A stretch of 64,000 nt of DNA from Flavobacteriaceae bacterium (GCA_030726725.1 JANRDC010000021.1:1-64000), one strand, 5' to 3'; numbered from the stretch's first letter, positions 53,962 through 63,288 are shown. A program made the numbers and translations. Notes: generated from the letters alone by a model not told the origin.

Positions 53962-55425
53962 ATGCGTATATCTGTTTTAGGTTCCGGTTTTTCTTCTTTG
54001 TCTGCTGCGTGTTATTTGGCCCAGCAGGGTCATCAAGTGTCCGTTTATGAAAAAAACGGAAGTCTAGGTGGCCGAGCGCAACAGTATAAACACGCAGGGT
54101 TTACCTTCGATATGGGACCTACCTGGTACTGGATGCCAGATGTTTTTGAGCGTTTTTTTCAAGACTTTGGCCACGTGCCCTCGGATTACTACGCATTAAT
54201 CAAACTAAGTCCGGGTTATCAAGTTTTTTTTGGCAAGGACGATGTGTTTACAGTTTCCGATGACTTGGATGCGATTGTGCGCGCCTTTGAAGCGATTGAA
54301 ACTGGGGCAGGGAAGCGATTAAAAACTTTTTTAGCTGTTGCCCAAAGCAACTACGAAATTGCGATCAAGGATTTGGTATATCGTCCAGGCGAACACATTT
54401 TTGAGTTGATCACCCCCAAAACTGCGGCCAAATTGGGCCAGTTTTTTAGCAACATACAAGCCGATGCGGATCGATTATTTAAAGATACCCGCCTGAGGCA
54501 AATCCTTACTTTTCCCTCTTTGTTCCTGGGTGCAAAACCCTCGGATACCCCCTCTTTCTACAGCTTTATGAATTGGGCTGATCTAGGCCTAGGTACCTGG
54601 CATCCCAAGGGTGGAATGTACGCGGTTGTTCAGGGCATGGCTGATTTAGCTGAGTCTTTAGGCGTCAAGCTTCACACCCACGCATCTGTGGAAGGTATAG
54701 GCGTGATCCGAGGTGAGGTCAATCACATCGTGGTGCACGGCCAAGAGATCGCTACTGATTTGGTGGTTTCCGGTGCAGATTACGCACATACGGAGCAATT
54801 ACTTCCACAGCAATACAGACAATATTCTGATCAATATTGGAACTCCAAGACTTGGGCTCCATCAGCGCTTTTGTTTTACGTAGGTTTCAGTGAGAAAGTT
54901 TCTGGAGTAGAACACCACGCCTTGTTTTTTGACACAGATTTTTCCAAACACGCCTACACCATTTACGACGATCCCAGCTGGCCTGAGGAACCTTTGTTTT
55001 ACACCAGCTTTCCCTCCAAAACCGAGACATCGTGGGCTCCTGAAGGACAAGAAGCCGCTACATTTTTGATTCCTTTGGCCCCAGGTCTTGACGAAGCTCC
55101 TGAGGTTATTGAAGAGTATTTTAACCTGATTATGACCCGCCTTGAATTCCTGACAGGTCAGGAACTCAAGTCAAAAGTCTTGTTTAAAAAACACTTTTGT
55201 GTGGCTGATTTTATCACGGAGTACAACTCGTTTAAAGGAAATGCCTACGGTTTGGCCAACACTTTGTTGCAAACTCACATTTTACGCCCTAAATTGAAGA
55301 GCAAAAAGGTCAAAGGACTTTACTTTACCGGACAATTAACCGTTCCAGGCCCTGGGGTGCCCCCAGCCTTGATTTCTGGCAAATTGACCGCTGAGTTAAT
55401 CGCTAAATACGAACCTAAACCATAG
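53962..55425 (+). CDS. crtI: Phytoene desaturase
   Basis: 487 aa FAD enzyme converting phytoene to lycopene by successive desaturations. The N-terminal dinucleotide-binding motif (VLGSGFSSLSAACYLAQQGH, then NGSLGGRA), FDMGPTWYWMPD, and the C-terminal block GLYFTGQLTVPGPGVPPALIS match bacterial CrtI. Length is standard. Three nt separate it from crtB. The first enzyme-coding gene of the carotenoid operon. Confidence 0.96.
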   Translation: MRISVLGSGFSSLSAACYLAQQGHQVSVYEKNGSLGGRAQQYKHAGFTFDMGPTWYWMPDVFERFFQDFGHVPSDYYALIKLSPGYQVFFGKDDVFTVSDDLDAIVRAFEAIETGAGKRLKTFLAVAQSNYEIAIKDLVYRPGEHIFELITPKTAAKLGQFFSNIQADADRLFKDTRLRQILTFPSLFLGAKPSDTPSFYSFMNWADLGLGTWHPKGGMYAVVQGMADLAESLGVKLHTHASVEGIGVIRGEVNHIVVHGQEIATDLVVSGADYAHTEQLLPQQYRQYSDQYWNSKTWAPSALLFYVGFSEKVSGVEHHALFFDTDFSKHAYTIYDDPSWPEEPLFYTSFPSKTETSWAPEGQEAATFLIPLAPGLDEAPEVIEEYFNLIMTRLEFLTGQELKSKVLFKKHFCVADFITEYNSFKGNAYGLANTLLQTHILRPKLKSKKVKGLYFTGQLTVPGPGVPPALISGKLTAELIAKYEPKP

Positions 55426-55428
55426 CTT

Positions 55429-56268
55429 ATGAGTGCGCTTTACGATCAAGTTTCTGAGCATACCAGTCGCTTGGTGACCAAACAATACAGTACTTCCTTT
55501 TCTTTGGCGACTAAAATGCTTGGGGCCAATATAAGAAGGGACGTCTACAATATCTACGGTTTTGTGCGTTTAGCAGACGAGATTGTCGACACATTTCTCG
55601 CTTATGACAACCGCGCTTTATTTGATGATTTTGAGGCCCAGCTCTACAGAGCCTTGGACCAGCAAATCAGTTTAAACCCGGTTTTACACGCATTTCAACA
55701 GACCTATCACCGCAACAAAATTCCCTTGGAATACGTCAAGGCATTTATGAACAGTATGCGCGCTGATTTAGACATCAAGGATTACACTTCCAAAGAAGCG
55801 TATGAACAATACATTTACGGTTCAGCCGATGTGGTGGGTTTGATGTGTTTGTGTGTTTTCGTTCAGGGCGATTGCGATCAGTTTAACTATCTGAAACCCG
55901 CAGCCATGAAATTGGGTTCTGCCTTCCAAAAGGTCAATTTTTTACGCGACCTCAAGGATGACCAAGAGCATCTGGGTCGTTCCTATTTTCCCAACACCAA
56001 TTTATCCCAGCTTGACGAAGCCAGTAAGCAGGAATTGATCGATGAGATCGAACAAGACTTTGCCGAAAGTTATCAAGGGATCAAGGACCTGCCGGTAGAG
56101 GCTCGTTTTGGTGTTTTGGTGGCCTATAGATATTACAGACAGCTGTTAAAAAGCATCAAAAACACCCCGGCTGCCCAAATCAAAAAGAAGCGTATTCGGG
56201 TGCATAATGTGAAAAAAATGGACCTTTTATTCAGGTCCTTTGTGCGTTATCAATTAAATTTACTTTGA
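55429..56268 (+). CDS. crtB: Phytoene synthase
   Basis: 279 aa. Condenses two geranylgeranyl diphosphates to phytoene. Both Asp-rich substrate motifs are intact: LADEIVDTF and FLRDLKDDQEHLGRSYFP. The all-helical squalene/phytoene synthase fold is expected. Its TGA overlaps the crtZ ATG by one base (TGATG), implying coupled translation. No geranylgeranyl diphosphate synthase gene is present in the window. Confidence 0.96.
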   Translation: MSALYDQVSEHTSRLVTKQYSTSFSLATKMLGANIRRDVYNIYGFVRLADEIVDTFLAYDNRALFDDFEAQLYRALDQQISLNPVLHAFQQTYHRNKIPLEYVKAFMNSMRADLDIKDYTSKEAYEQYIYGSADVVGLMCLCVFVQGDCDQFNYLKPAAMKLGSAFQKVNFLRDLKDDQEHLGRSYFPNTNLSQLDEASKQELIDEIEQDFAESYQGIKDLPVEARFGVLVAYRYYRQLLKSIKNTPAAQIKKKRIRVHNVKKMDLLFRSFVRYQLNLL

Positions 56269-56720
56269 TGGAAATTCTGTTGAACATTCTTATTTTTCTT
56301 GGGGTTTTTGCAGGTATGGAGGGTATGGCTTGGGCTACCCATAAATATGTCATGCACGGGTTTTTGTGGTACCTACATGCGGACCACCACAAAAGAGATC
56401 ACGACAGTGTTTTTGAGCGCAACGACGCTTTTTTTCTTTTTTACGCAGCGGTGAGCATCGGAAATTTTATGTTGTGGAGTTATCAGATTTTCGATTACGG
56501 CCTGGCTGTAGGCTTGGGCATATTGGCCTATGGGCTGACTTACTTCTTGGTGCACGATGTGTTCATACACCGTCGCCTCAAGTGGTTTCGCAACGCCAAC
56601 TCTCGATACGCCAAAGCATTGAGACGCGCCCACAAGATGCACCACAAGCATCTAGGTAAAGACCAAGGCGAATGCTTTGGTATGCTGTTTTTCCCACTAA
56701 AATATTTAAAAGACCAATAG
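56268..56720 (+). CDS. crtZ: Beta-carotene 3-hydroxylase
   Basis: 150 aa membrane di-iron hydroxylase. The four His motifs are all present: HKYVMHG, HADHHK, HDVFIHRR and HKMHHKHLG. It hydroxylates the beta rings of beta-carotene to give zeaxanthin. I use the ATG at 56268, which overlaps the crtB stop; a TTG at 56265 is the only longer option. The next gene abuts its stop. Confidence 0.95.
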   Translation: MEILLNILIFLGVFAGMEGMAWATHKYVMHGFLWYLHADHHKRDHDSVFERNDAFFLFYAAVSIGNFMLWSYQIFDYGLAVGLGILAYGLTYFLVHDVFIHRRLKWFRNANSRYAKALRRAHKMHHKHLGKDQGECFGMLFFPLKYLKDQ

Positions 56721-57413
56721 TTGTCTAAGCTCTACCTGTTGCTCAATATAGGGAGTATACTTTTCCCGATTGTCGCCAGCTTTCACCCAAAATCTGGATT
56801 GGCTCGGCATTGGAAAGCATATTGGGGCGGTATTGCGATTTCTGCAGTTATTTTTTTGGTGTGGGATGCCGTGTTTACCCAACACGGAGTTTGGGGTTTT
56901 AACGACCAGTATCTGCTAGGTCCAAGATTTTGGGGTATGCCTTTGGAGGAGTGGATGTTTTTCTTTTGTATCCCATATGCCAGTTTATTTATCCATTTTT
57001 TAGGGGTCAAATACTACGGTGATCGATGGCAATTTCCCAGAAAAATCACCCAGATTGTCTATTTGTTGATGGTAGTTTGGGCGGTGGTTCAAATCATCGC
57101 ATTTTCCCCCCGCTGGTACACCACAGTCAATGCTGTATTTTTTCTTTTGATTTTTACTTTAGGCTATATTTTCCACCCCAAGGCCCTGTTTCAATTCCTG
57201 CCTTCATTTTTGATCATCATGATCCCATTTATCGCGATCAATGGAATATTAACGGGCTCAGGACTTGAGCAACCCGTGGTTTGGTACAATAACGCCCAAA
57301 ACATGTCCCTGCGTTTGGGCACCATCCCCTTAGAGGATTTTATGTACGCGTTTAGCATGCTCTTTCTCAGTTGGATGGGTTTTGAGCGAATTTCTGCGGG
57401 TAAACCGATTTAG
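56721..57413 (+). CDS. crtY: Lycopene beta-cyclase, fused CrtYcd type
   Basis: 230 aa with about seven membrane helices. Two tandem halves show the motifs of heterodimeric lycopene cyclases: FTQHGVWGFNDQYLLG and MPLEEWMFFFCIPYASLFI in the first half, and TIPLEDFMYAFSMLF in the second. It should cyclise lycopene ends to beta rings. It is unrelated to the flavin-dependent CrtY type. The start is a TTG directly after the crtZ TAG, so it is probably translated by coupling. Last gene of the operon; the next gene is convergent, and no clear terminator is seen in the 15-nt gap. Confidence 0.9.
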   Translation: MSKLYLLLNIGSILFPIVASFHPKSGLARHWKAYWGGIAISAVIFLVWDAVFTQHGVWGFNDQYLLGPRFWGMPLEEWMFFFCIPYASLFIHFLGVKYYGDRWQFPRKITQIVYLLMVVWAVVQIIAFSPRWYTTVNAVFFLLIFTLGYIFHPKALFQFLPSFLIIMIPFIAINGILTGSGLEQPVVWYNNAQNMSLRLGTIPLEDFMYAFSMLFLSWMGFERISAGKPI

Positions 57414-57428
57414 CACAAACGTATTTTC

Positions 57429-57863
57429 TCAGATCTTAACGGTAATGTCAGGATTGATTTCCAGAAGGGCCTGGGCAAATCCCGCTTTATCCTTCGGAGA
57501 GATGATCAAGGAATCAAAACGTCCGTAGCTCACTTCAATTCGGTCTAAAGAAGCTGCTGGTGCAGAAATAATATTTGAAGTTTTTTCGATTTTTTTTATC
57601 GCTTGAATGTCAATAGGTTTAAATCGAATAAAACCACTGAACACCTTTAGTTGATTTCCTTGTATCACATATTTTGTGTTGTAAAGCATGTGTAGTATCA
57701 AGCCATAAAACACGACTAGCCCCAGCAAAAGAAACACAAAGGATTGATCTACTCCTTGTTTTATTCCCACTTGAATCAGTGGGCCAAAAATCACCAAAAA
57801 TATGAACCCCAAGAGTGGGAAAGATACTTTTGAATAGTAAGTCTGAGCGCTAATGTTTGACAT
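57429..57863 (-). CDS. Bacterial PH-domain membrane protein
   Basis: 144 aa. Two N-terminal hydrophobic helices (about 12-32 and 40-60) are followed by a small PH-like beta domain (TKYVIQGNQLKVFSGFIRFKPIDIQAIKKIEKT, then RIEVSYGRFDSLIISPKDKAGFAQAL). The final part resembles the common bacterial PH family of unknown function. It is convergent with the cyclase gene and lies downstream of the ABC exporter on the same strand (38-nt gap). Confidence 0.75.
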   Translation of the reverse strand: MSNISAQTYYSKVSFPLLGFIFLVIFGPLIQVGIKQGVDQSFVFLLLGLVVFYGLILHMLYNTKYVIQGNQLKVFSGFIRFKPIDIQAIKKIEKTSNIISAPAASLDRIEVSYGRFDSLIISPKDKAGFAQALLEINPDITVKI

Positions 57864-57901
57864 ACATATGACAATACTACCTTTAAACCAACAGCCGCGG
57901 A

Positions 57902-59650
57902 CTATATTTTAGCCTGATAAGTAAACAAGTCAAAATACCTGCCCTGAGCTTCGATCAGGGCTTCATGTGTCCCTTGCTCGGCAATTTTTCCGCCTTCAAT
58001 CACCAATATCTTATGGGCTTTTCTGATCGTGCTTAGTCTGTGGGCAATAACAAAAGTTGTTCTTCCTTCGGTCAGGGTAGCTAAACTTTTTTGAATCAGG
58101 GCCTCACTTTCAGTATCCAAATTGGAGGTTGCTTCATCTAAGATCAAGATTGAAGGGTTGGCGAGTATCGCTCTAGCTATGGCAATTCTCTGCCGTTGTC
58201 CACCGGATAGTTTAACGCCCCGCTCACCGATTAACGTGTCTAAACCATCTTCAAAACGATCGGTAAATTCATTGACATAGGCGGCGTGTACCGCCTCTAG
58301 CAAGCGCTCTTCTGAAGCCTCTGGTCTTGCGTATAGAATATTCTCCTTGATCGTGCCCTCAAACAGAAATTCATCCTGTAAGACAACACCTAATTGCTTT
58401 CTGTAACTTTCCAAGGTAACTTCTCTCAACGGATAGCCATCAATCGTGATTTCTCCTTGATCTGGATTGATAAAAGTGGCCACTAGACCTGCAATGGTCG
58501 ATTTGCCAGACCCAGAACTCCCCACCAGGGCAATTGTTTGTCCTGCTTCAACGCTAAAGCTAATGCCGTGTAAGACATCTTTTTCCTCCTCGTAGGCAAA
58601 TGAGACCTCTTTAAATTCCATAGCCCCTTGGATATTGCCCAGTGTGATGTGTCGTTTTGGATCATCTACCTCACCCATTTCGTTCATGAGTTCTTCTGTG
58701 CGGTCCAAACCGGCCAATGCTTCAGTCAATTGGCTTCCGATATTGCTCATCTGCACAATAGGGGCAATCATCAGCCCCAATAGAAAAGTAAAACTCAGGA
58801 ACTCTCCCAAAGTCAACGTTTCCATCATGATTTTGTATCCGCCAATCCCCATGATACCCGTGGTAGCCAGACCCAACAAAAAAGTAGCTGACGAGGTCAT
58901 AAAAGCGGTTGCCGTAAGACTTTTCTTTACGTTGATAAACAATTCATGAACGCCCTTCTCAAAGACCAAGGCCTCTTGTTCAGCCGCGTTAAATCCTTTG
59001 ATCACCCTGATTCCTCCCAGGGTTTCCGTGAGCCTTCCCGTCACTTCAGCATTAATTTTTCCACGGGCTCTAAAAATGGGTCTAATTATTTTAAATGCCT
59101 TTAATGCGATTACAGCAAAAATGGCCAATGGGATCAGCGTAAACAAGGTCATGGACACACTGATTTGCAACAATAGCACCACGGATACTACAGCCGTGAT
59201 GGTTCCTCCAATCAATTGAACCAATCCGGTGCCAATCAAATTTCGCACACCCTCTACATCGGTCATGATCCTAGATACCAAGGCACCCGATTTGGTGTTG
59301 TCAAAAAACCTGATGGGTAGCCCCAAAATTTTCTTTTGCACCTGAGTCCTCAATTCTGCAATCAGGTATTGGGCTTGTACGGAGAGAATTTTTGTCAGTA
59401 AAAACGAGGTGATTGCTTGAATGAGTATGGAGGCAATCACCACGGAGATTAATATCTGCAATCGGTCGATCTCCTTGTTCGGGATGATTTCATCCATCAA
59501 TAATTTCAGAGAAAGGGGCGCCACAAAACTAGCTGCCTTGCTCACGACAATCAGCAAGATGCCGATGAACACCATCTTTCTTCTGGGCCAAATAATGGTC
59601 GTAAAGGCTTTAAGGATAGTAACTTTGGGTTTGTTCTGGTCTTTTTTCAA
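57902..59650 (-). CDS. ABC exporter, fused permease-ATPase (MsbA-like)
   Basis: 582 aa. Six N-terminal membrane helices (residues 20-310) and one ATPase domain: Walker A GSSGSGKSTIAGL, signature LSGGQRQRIAIARA, Walker B ILILDEATSNLD and H-loop IAHRLST. Works as a dimer to export lipids or drugs. MsbA-type lipid A flipping is plausible given other LPS genes in the window, but substrate cannot be fixed from sequence. The only reasonable start is a TTG at 59650; no in-frame ATG lies nearby upstream. Confidence 0.9.
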   Translation of the reverse strand: MKKDQNKPKVTILKAFTTIIWPRRKMVFIGILLIVVSKAASFVAPLSLKLLMDEIIPNKEIDRLQILISVVIASILIQAITSFLLTKILSVQAQYLIAELRTQVQKKILGLPIRFFDNTKSGALVSRIMTDVEGVRNLIGTGLVQLIGGTITAVVSVVLLLQISVSMTLFTLIPLAIFAVIALKAFKIIRPIFRARGKINAEVTGRLTETLGGIRVIKGFNAAEQEALVFEKGVHELFINVKKSLTATAFMTSSATFLLGLATTGIMGIGGYKIMMETLTLGEFLSFTFLLGLMIAPIVQMSNIGSQLTEALAGLDRTEELMNEMGEVDDPKRHITLGNIQGAMEFKEVSFAYEEEKDVLHGISFSVEAGQTIALVGSSGSGKSTIAGLVATFINPDQGEITIDGYPLREVTLESYRKQLGVVLQDEFLFEGTIKENILYARPEASEERLLEAVHAAYVNEFTDRFEDGLDTLIGERGVKLSGGQRQRIAIARAILANPSILILDEATSNLDTESEALIQKSLATLTEGRTTFVIAHRLSTIRKAHKILVIEGGKIAEQGTHEALIEAQGRYFDLFTYQAKI

Positions 59651-59693
59651 TTTGTCTTTTGGTATTGATCACCCACAAACATCCTAAAACTAA

Positions 59694-59718
59694 AATAGGC
59701 ACCCATCGGGTGCCTATT
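59694..59718 (-). terminator. Terminator after initiator tRNA-Met
   Basis: An 11-bp perfect stem (AATAGGCACCC and GGGTGCCTATT) with loop ATC, 12 nt beyond the tRNA 3' end on the minus strand. It is followed there by TTAGTTTT and separates the tRNA from the ABC exporter gene. Confidence 0.82.
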
Positions 59719-59730
59719 CTTTTTGCTTAG

Positions 59731-59803
<73 letters not shown>

Positions 59804-59813
59804 ATGTGGACAG

Positions 59814-59846
59814 CAAAGATACAACAAGTATTGGGATTATACCAAA
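59814..59846 (-). promoter_or_regulatory. Promoter of initiator tRNA-Met
   Basis: On the minus strand TTTG (59843-59846), 21 nt, TATCTTTG (59814-59821), followed 10 nt later by the tRNA 5' end. Matches the Bacteroidota promoter consensus with slightly wide spacing. Confidence 0.6.
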
Positions 59847-60056
59847 TGCGGGGAGATTTTTCTTGGATTTTGTGAGTGACACAAAACGGGTAATAGGTGG
59901 TAATTGATGGGATTATCTAGCACAAAATTCTAGCACATAAAATCCGCTAAATCGATTTGATTTCTAACAAATATTTAAGGTTTAAATTCAAAATATTATT
60001 GATTTAGTTAAGGCAAGTAACCTAACTAATATATCATTTAATGATATACCCCAGTG
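59847..60056. other. AT-rich intergenic stretch with repeats
   Basis: No gene is seen here. The stretch holds a tandem direct repeat TCTAGCACA (59916-59924 and 59929-59937, 13-nt period) and a 19-nt palindrome TATATCATT-T-AATGATATA (60030-60048). It looks AT-richer than the preceding 59 kb and leads into a decayed gene. No function can be assigned. Confidence 0.5.
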
Positions 60057-60430
60057 ATGATTAGATGTGATGTTGAAGGTCATGGATTTTTTGAACTTAG
60101 CGTTGCTCAAGGTATTGACATGGCCATTGTTTGCGTGGGAAAAGTATATTCCTTTGGAGATTCAAACCGTAATTGTGCAAAAAAAATAGGCGTATGCAAG
60201 TAACGACGGTCGTATTATTTCGCCTGCGGGGGAATTTCAACAGATTTTAGGGGTTTGGACAGGTGCCATTGGTCTCGATTTACCTGAAGAACATTCCGGG
60301 GCTGCAATTTTTTAAATCTATGGTATCTGGGAGCGGTGCCGGTTTTGCTGCCTGGCCTGATTTTGGCCCTAAAGATTTCAAAAACTCTGAATTGCCGGGT
60401 GGAGGATTTTTTTTTGCTTCCTTAAATTAA
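60057..60430 (+). pseudogene. Decayed gene, product not recognised
   Basis: Three plus-strand fragments, each in a different frame, read like one protein broken by at least two frameshifts. Frame one is 60057-60203 (MIRCDVEGHGFFELSVAQGI, ending GVCK and a stop). Frame two is about 60202-60315 (NDGRIISPAGEFQQILGVWT, ending HSGAAIF and a stop). Frame three is 60320-60430 (MVSGSGAGFAAWPDFG, ending FFFASLN and a stop). The fragments have protein-like composition and follow one another without gaps. I do not recognise the family. The remaining 95 nt up to the gamma-glutamyltransferase gene contain nothing I can name. Confidence 0.5.
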
Positions 60431-60525
60431 GCAGTGTTTTCTGGCTATAATTGAATGCTCAGTATCTGCGTTGTAATTATAGATCAGAGTTAAAATAAAT
60501 ACCTATTGTTATTGAGCCGTTAACA

Positions 60526-62097
60526 TTATTCCACTAGCCGCACCGTGCCCTCCCAATCTGGATCTGCGCTTGCTATCCAACTATTGGTTTTTTTGTCTAA
60601 GGCCACTGCGTGAACTCTCCCGAAATATGCTTTTTGATCAATAAATTCTGGAGTTTTCCATAATTGACCTGCAGATCCTAAACGAGTAAATAGGCCATCG
60701 TGGTTTTCTATCTGCCAGTGATTACCGTTTGGATAAACTCTGGGGAGGGACAAAGATTCATCTAAATTGTATCCTTGATCTATATATCGGCTTATTACCT
60801 GGGCAACAGCGATTACAATTTTATTCCCTCCAGCTGCTCCAAGTGCCAGAAGTATCTCCCCATCTTTTTCTAAAAGGGTAGGAGATATATGTGATTTGGC
60901 ACGATCTCCTGGTTTGTATTCTCCAAGATACCCGCCTAGTGTTACTGCATATAAAAAGCCTAGTCCTGGAGTAACGACCCTAGACCCTAGATTAGGCCCT
61001 AGAGTCTGGGTTAGAGATACCACGTTACCCCACTTATCGGCTGTGGTTAAATGAGTAGTATGGCCTTGGGTGGCTGAGGATTCACCAGTGATGTTTTCTG
61101 ATAATTTATTTTGTGCGAGTTGTTTTCCTTTTTTCGCCCAAATTGCTGCTTTGTTTCTGGATAGAATGGACACTAGGGAATCTGGTATTTGTTGAAATTG
61201 ACGGTATTGGTATCCAATTTCAGAAGCGTGTCCTAATTGATTGGTCCATTCTGTGTTATTTGAAGGTGGTGCAAAATGGTCGGCGATCTGGAGTATTTGA
61301 AGGGTTATCGCGCCATAGGAAGGAAGGTAAAGACTTTTAATTGTATGGCCCCTAAAATATCCCTCTAATACTTTCAAATCTAGAGCTTGATAGTTTTTAA
61401 GGTCTTGATAGCTTAGTATATGACTGTTTTTTTTCATGTCTCTAGCTATGGTCCTTGCAATTCTTCCCATGTAGAACCCATCTGCCCCCTCTCCGGCAAT
61501 TACCTCTAAAGTTCTGGCTAAATCTTTTTGTACAACCATTGAGCCTGCAGAAAATGTTTGGTCATCAGAGGTTAAAAAATTTTGTTTTGTGCCTGGATAT
61601 TTTTCTATTGAACTTTTGGCAGCAGCTTGTCTTGCAGCCTCTCCTGGTAAGATTTCGTAGCCATTTCTCGCATAGTTGATCGCTGGCTCTAAAAGTGTTT
61701 TCCATGGCAACACCCCATTTCCGGTGTGAAGTTTTTCAAGACCTCGTACAACACCAGGTATCCCGATGGTTGCATAGCCTTCCGAATATTTTTCTTTGGG
61801 GCTTTTATAATTTGCTGGCACCTCGCTGGAGGCATCAATACCCCGAGTCAAACCCTCAGTGGTTTGGTAAATAGCTTGCAACCTTCCGCCTAATCCGCTC
61901 ATACTGGGTTCGACTACAGCCAAGGCAAATGCCGCAGCTACAGCAGCATCATAGGCATTCCCCCCTTTTTGATACATAAGTGCACCTGCATCTGCTGCCA
62001 AAGGATGCGCCGCTGAAACAGCATTGTTGGCATATTTTTGCCCAAAACCCTGAAAGGTAATAAGTAAAAAAAGCAGTATTAACGTATAGTTTTTCAT
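60526..62097 (-). CDS. ggt: Gamma-glutamyltransferase-family protein (divergent)
   Basis: 523 aa, signal peptide (cleavage near QGFGQ), Ntn-hydrolase fold matured by self-cleavage. The predicted nucleophile is Thr347 in GHTTHLTTADKWGN, and LGAAGGNKI matches the late Gly-Gly block. Two usual features are altered: the GxGGGGF loop reads GLGGRLQ, and the Arg that holds the gamma-glutamyl carboxylate (in RExAP) is replaced by Ser near residue 90 (IDASSEVPA). It may therefore act on substrates other than glutathione. It follows the DUF819 gene by 12 nt and is likely co-transcribed. Confidence 0.85.
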   Translation of the reverse strand: MKNYTLILLFLLITFQGFGQKYANNAVSAAHPLAADAGALMYQKGGNAYDAAVAAAFALAVVEPSMSGLGGRLQAIYQTTEGLTRGIDASSEVPANYKSPKEKYSEGYATIGIPGVVRGLEKLHTGNGVLPWKTLLEPAINYARNGYEILPGEAARQAAAKSSIEKYPGTKQNFLTSDDQTFSAGSMVVQKDLARTLEVIAGEGADGFYMGRIARTIARDMKKNSHILSYQDLKNYQALDLKVLEGYFRGHTIKSLYLPSYGAITLQILQIADHFAPPSNNTEWTNQLGHASEIGYQYRQFQQIPDSLVSILSRNKAAIWAKKGKQLAQNKLSENITGESSATQGHTTHLTTADKWGNVVSLTQTLGPNLGSRVVTPGLGFLYAVTLGGYLGEYKPGDRAKSHISPTLLEKDGEILLALGAAGGNKIVIAVAQVISRYIDQGYNLDESLSLPRVYPNGNHWQIENHDGLFTRLGSAGQLWKTPEFIDQKAYFGRVHAVALDKKTNSWIASADPDWEGTVRLVE

Positions 62098-62109
62098 AAA
62101 GCAAGGAGT

Positions 62110-63288
62110 TTATAAAGTGACAAAAAGTTCCTGAATCCAGTATATGGTCCACAAGCCCCAGAGTGTTCCAGTGGCCATGCTGAGTATGGAGAGCAATACA
62201 GCATGAGGCATTAATTTTTGATCAAAAGCAGCAGTAACTGCTGGGGCGGTGGATATACCGCCAAGATTGGCCATACTTGTAATAGCTAACCACGCACTGG
62301 GAACTCTAAAAATATAGGTATGTAAGCCAATCCAAAGTGCGTGGAGTACAAACCAGACCAGTACTACAGAGATTAATGAAAGAGGGATGTTCCAATCAGA
62401 AAAATCGAGTTTAAACCCTAAGAAGACCATAACCAGAATGATCAACCAACCAGCCCATAGAAGACTATTGGTCGTGTTCCATTTGGGTATTAGTGTGCTG
62501 ATCAGCAACCCTAATAGACTGGTAAACAGGATCATATTCAAAAAGGACCAAGGCAGTAAATACGATATAATTGAATATCCTATAATGACTAGTAGTTCTA
62601 ATGACCACCAACTTCCTTTTTTTTTATCAGCATTTAATTCGGTGTTTTTTTCTTTTGGGACACCCCATTTGGAATCTATGAGATCCGACTTTTTAATCCA
62701 TTGAAACATAAGGATTGTCCATATGTTGACCGCTATATTATCGATCAACAATACAGACAGGAATAGTGGATCTGGAGTGTCAATAATTTCTTTTAAAACT
62801 ACCTGTGAGGTTGAACCCCCTATCCAACTGCCCACGATAGGCACCAATCCCTTCCACAATTCAGTACTCTGCCAATCTAAGTAAATCTCCACAAAAAATA
62901 ACTTGGCGACTCCTAGAATCAAAATAGGCAATGAAGCAATGATAAACGACCCGGATAAAAACAACATGATGGGTTTGGGCCAAACACTCTTGAGTGATCG
63001 AATATTTAGTCCTGCCATGACGCTGAAAACAGCCGCTGGAATCAAAAACGATTTACTAAACCAACTCAGTGGTGGTATTATTGATTCAATGGGAATAACA
63101 ATACGTCCAAAGGCAGGGATCAAATAGGCAAATAGTATGGGTGGCAACCAATCGGTACACTTGATCAACCATCGGTTTTGAGTTTTTTGAAGGTGATTTA
63201 CTAGCCATAAAGTGCTCATTATAAGCACTAAAGCTGAAATCCATACCTGTATTTGATTTTCTATTCCCAAGCCGGATAACTTGTTCAA
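62110..63288 (-). CDS. DUF819 family membrane protein, putative transporter
   Basis: 392 aa with about 10-12 membrane helices. The family blocks PIVGSWIGGSTSQVVLKEI in the first half and SMANLGGISTAPAVTAAFDQ in the second form an inverted-repeat-like pair, suggesting a transporter of the cation/anion-symporter type. Substrate is unknown; position between pxpC and ggt suggests pyroglutamate, amino acids or gamma-glutamyl compounds (inferred). The best start is a TTG at 63288; the next in-frame ATG lies 23 codons further in, so the N-terminus is uncertain. Confidence 0.85.
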   Translation of the reverse strand: MNKLSGLGIENQIQVWISALVLIMSTLWLVNHLQKTQNRWLIKCTDWLPPILFAYLIPAFGRIVIPIESIIPPLSWFSKSFLIPAAVFSVMAGLNIRSLKSVWPKPIMLFLSGSFIIASLPILILGVAKLFFVEIYLDWQSTELWKGLVPIVGSWIGGSTSQVVLKEIIDTPDPLFLSVLLIDNIAVNIWTILMFQWIKKSDLIDSKWGVPKEKNTELNADKKKGSWWSLELLVIIGYSIISYLLPWSFLNMILFTSLLGLLISTLIPKWNTTNSLLWAGWLIILVMVFLGFKLDFSDWNIPLSLISVVLVWFVLHALWIGLHTYIFRVPSAWLAITSMANLGGISTAPAVTAAFDQKLMPHAVLLSILSMATGTLWGLWTIYWIQELFVTL

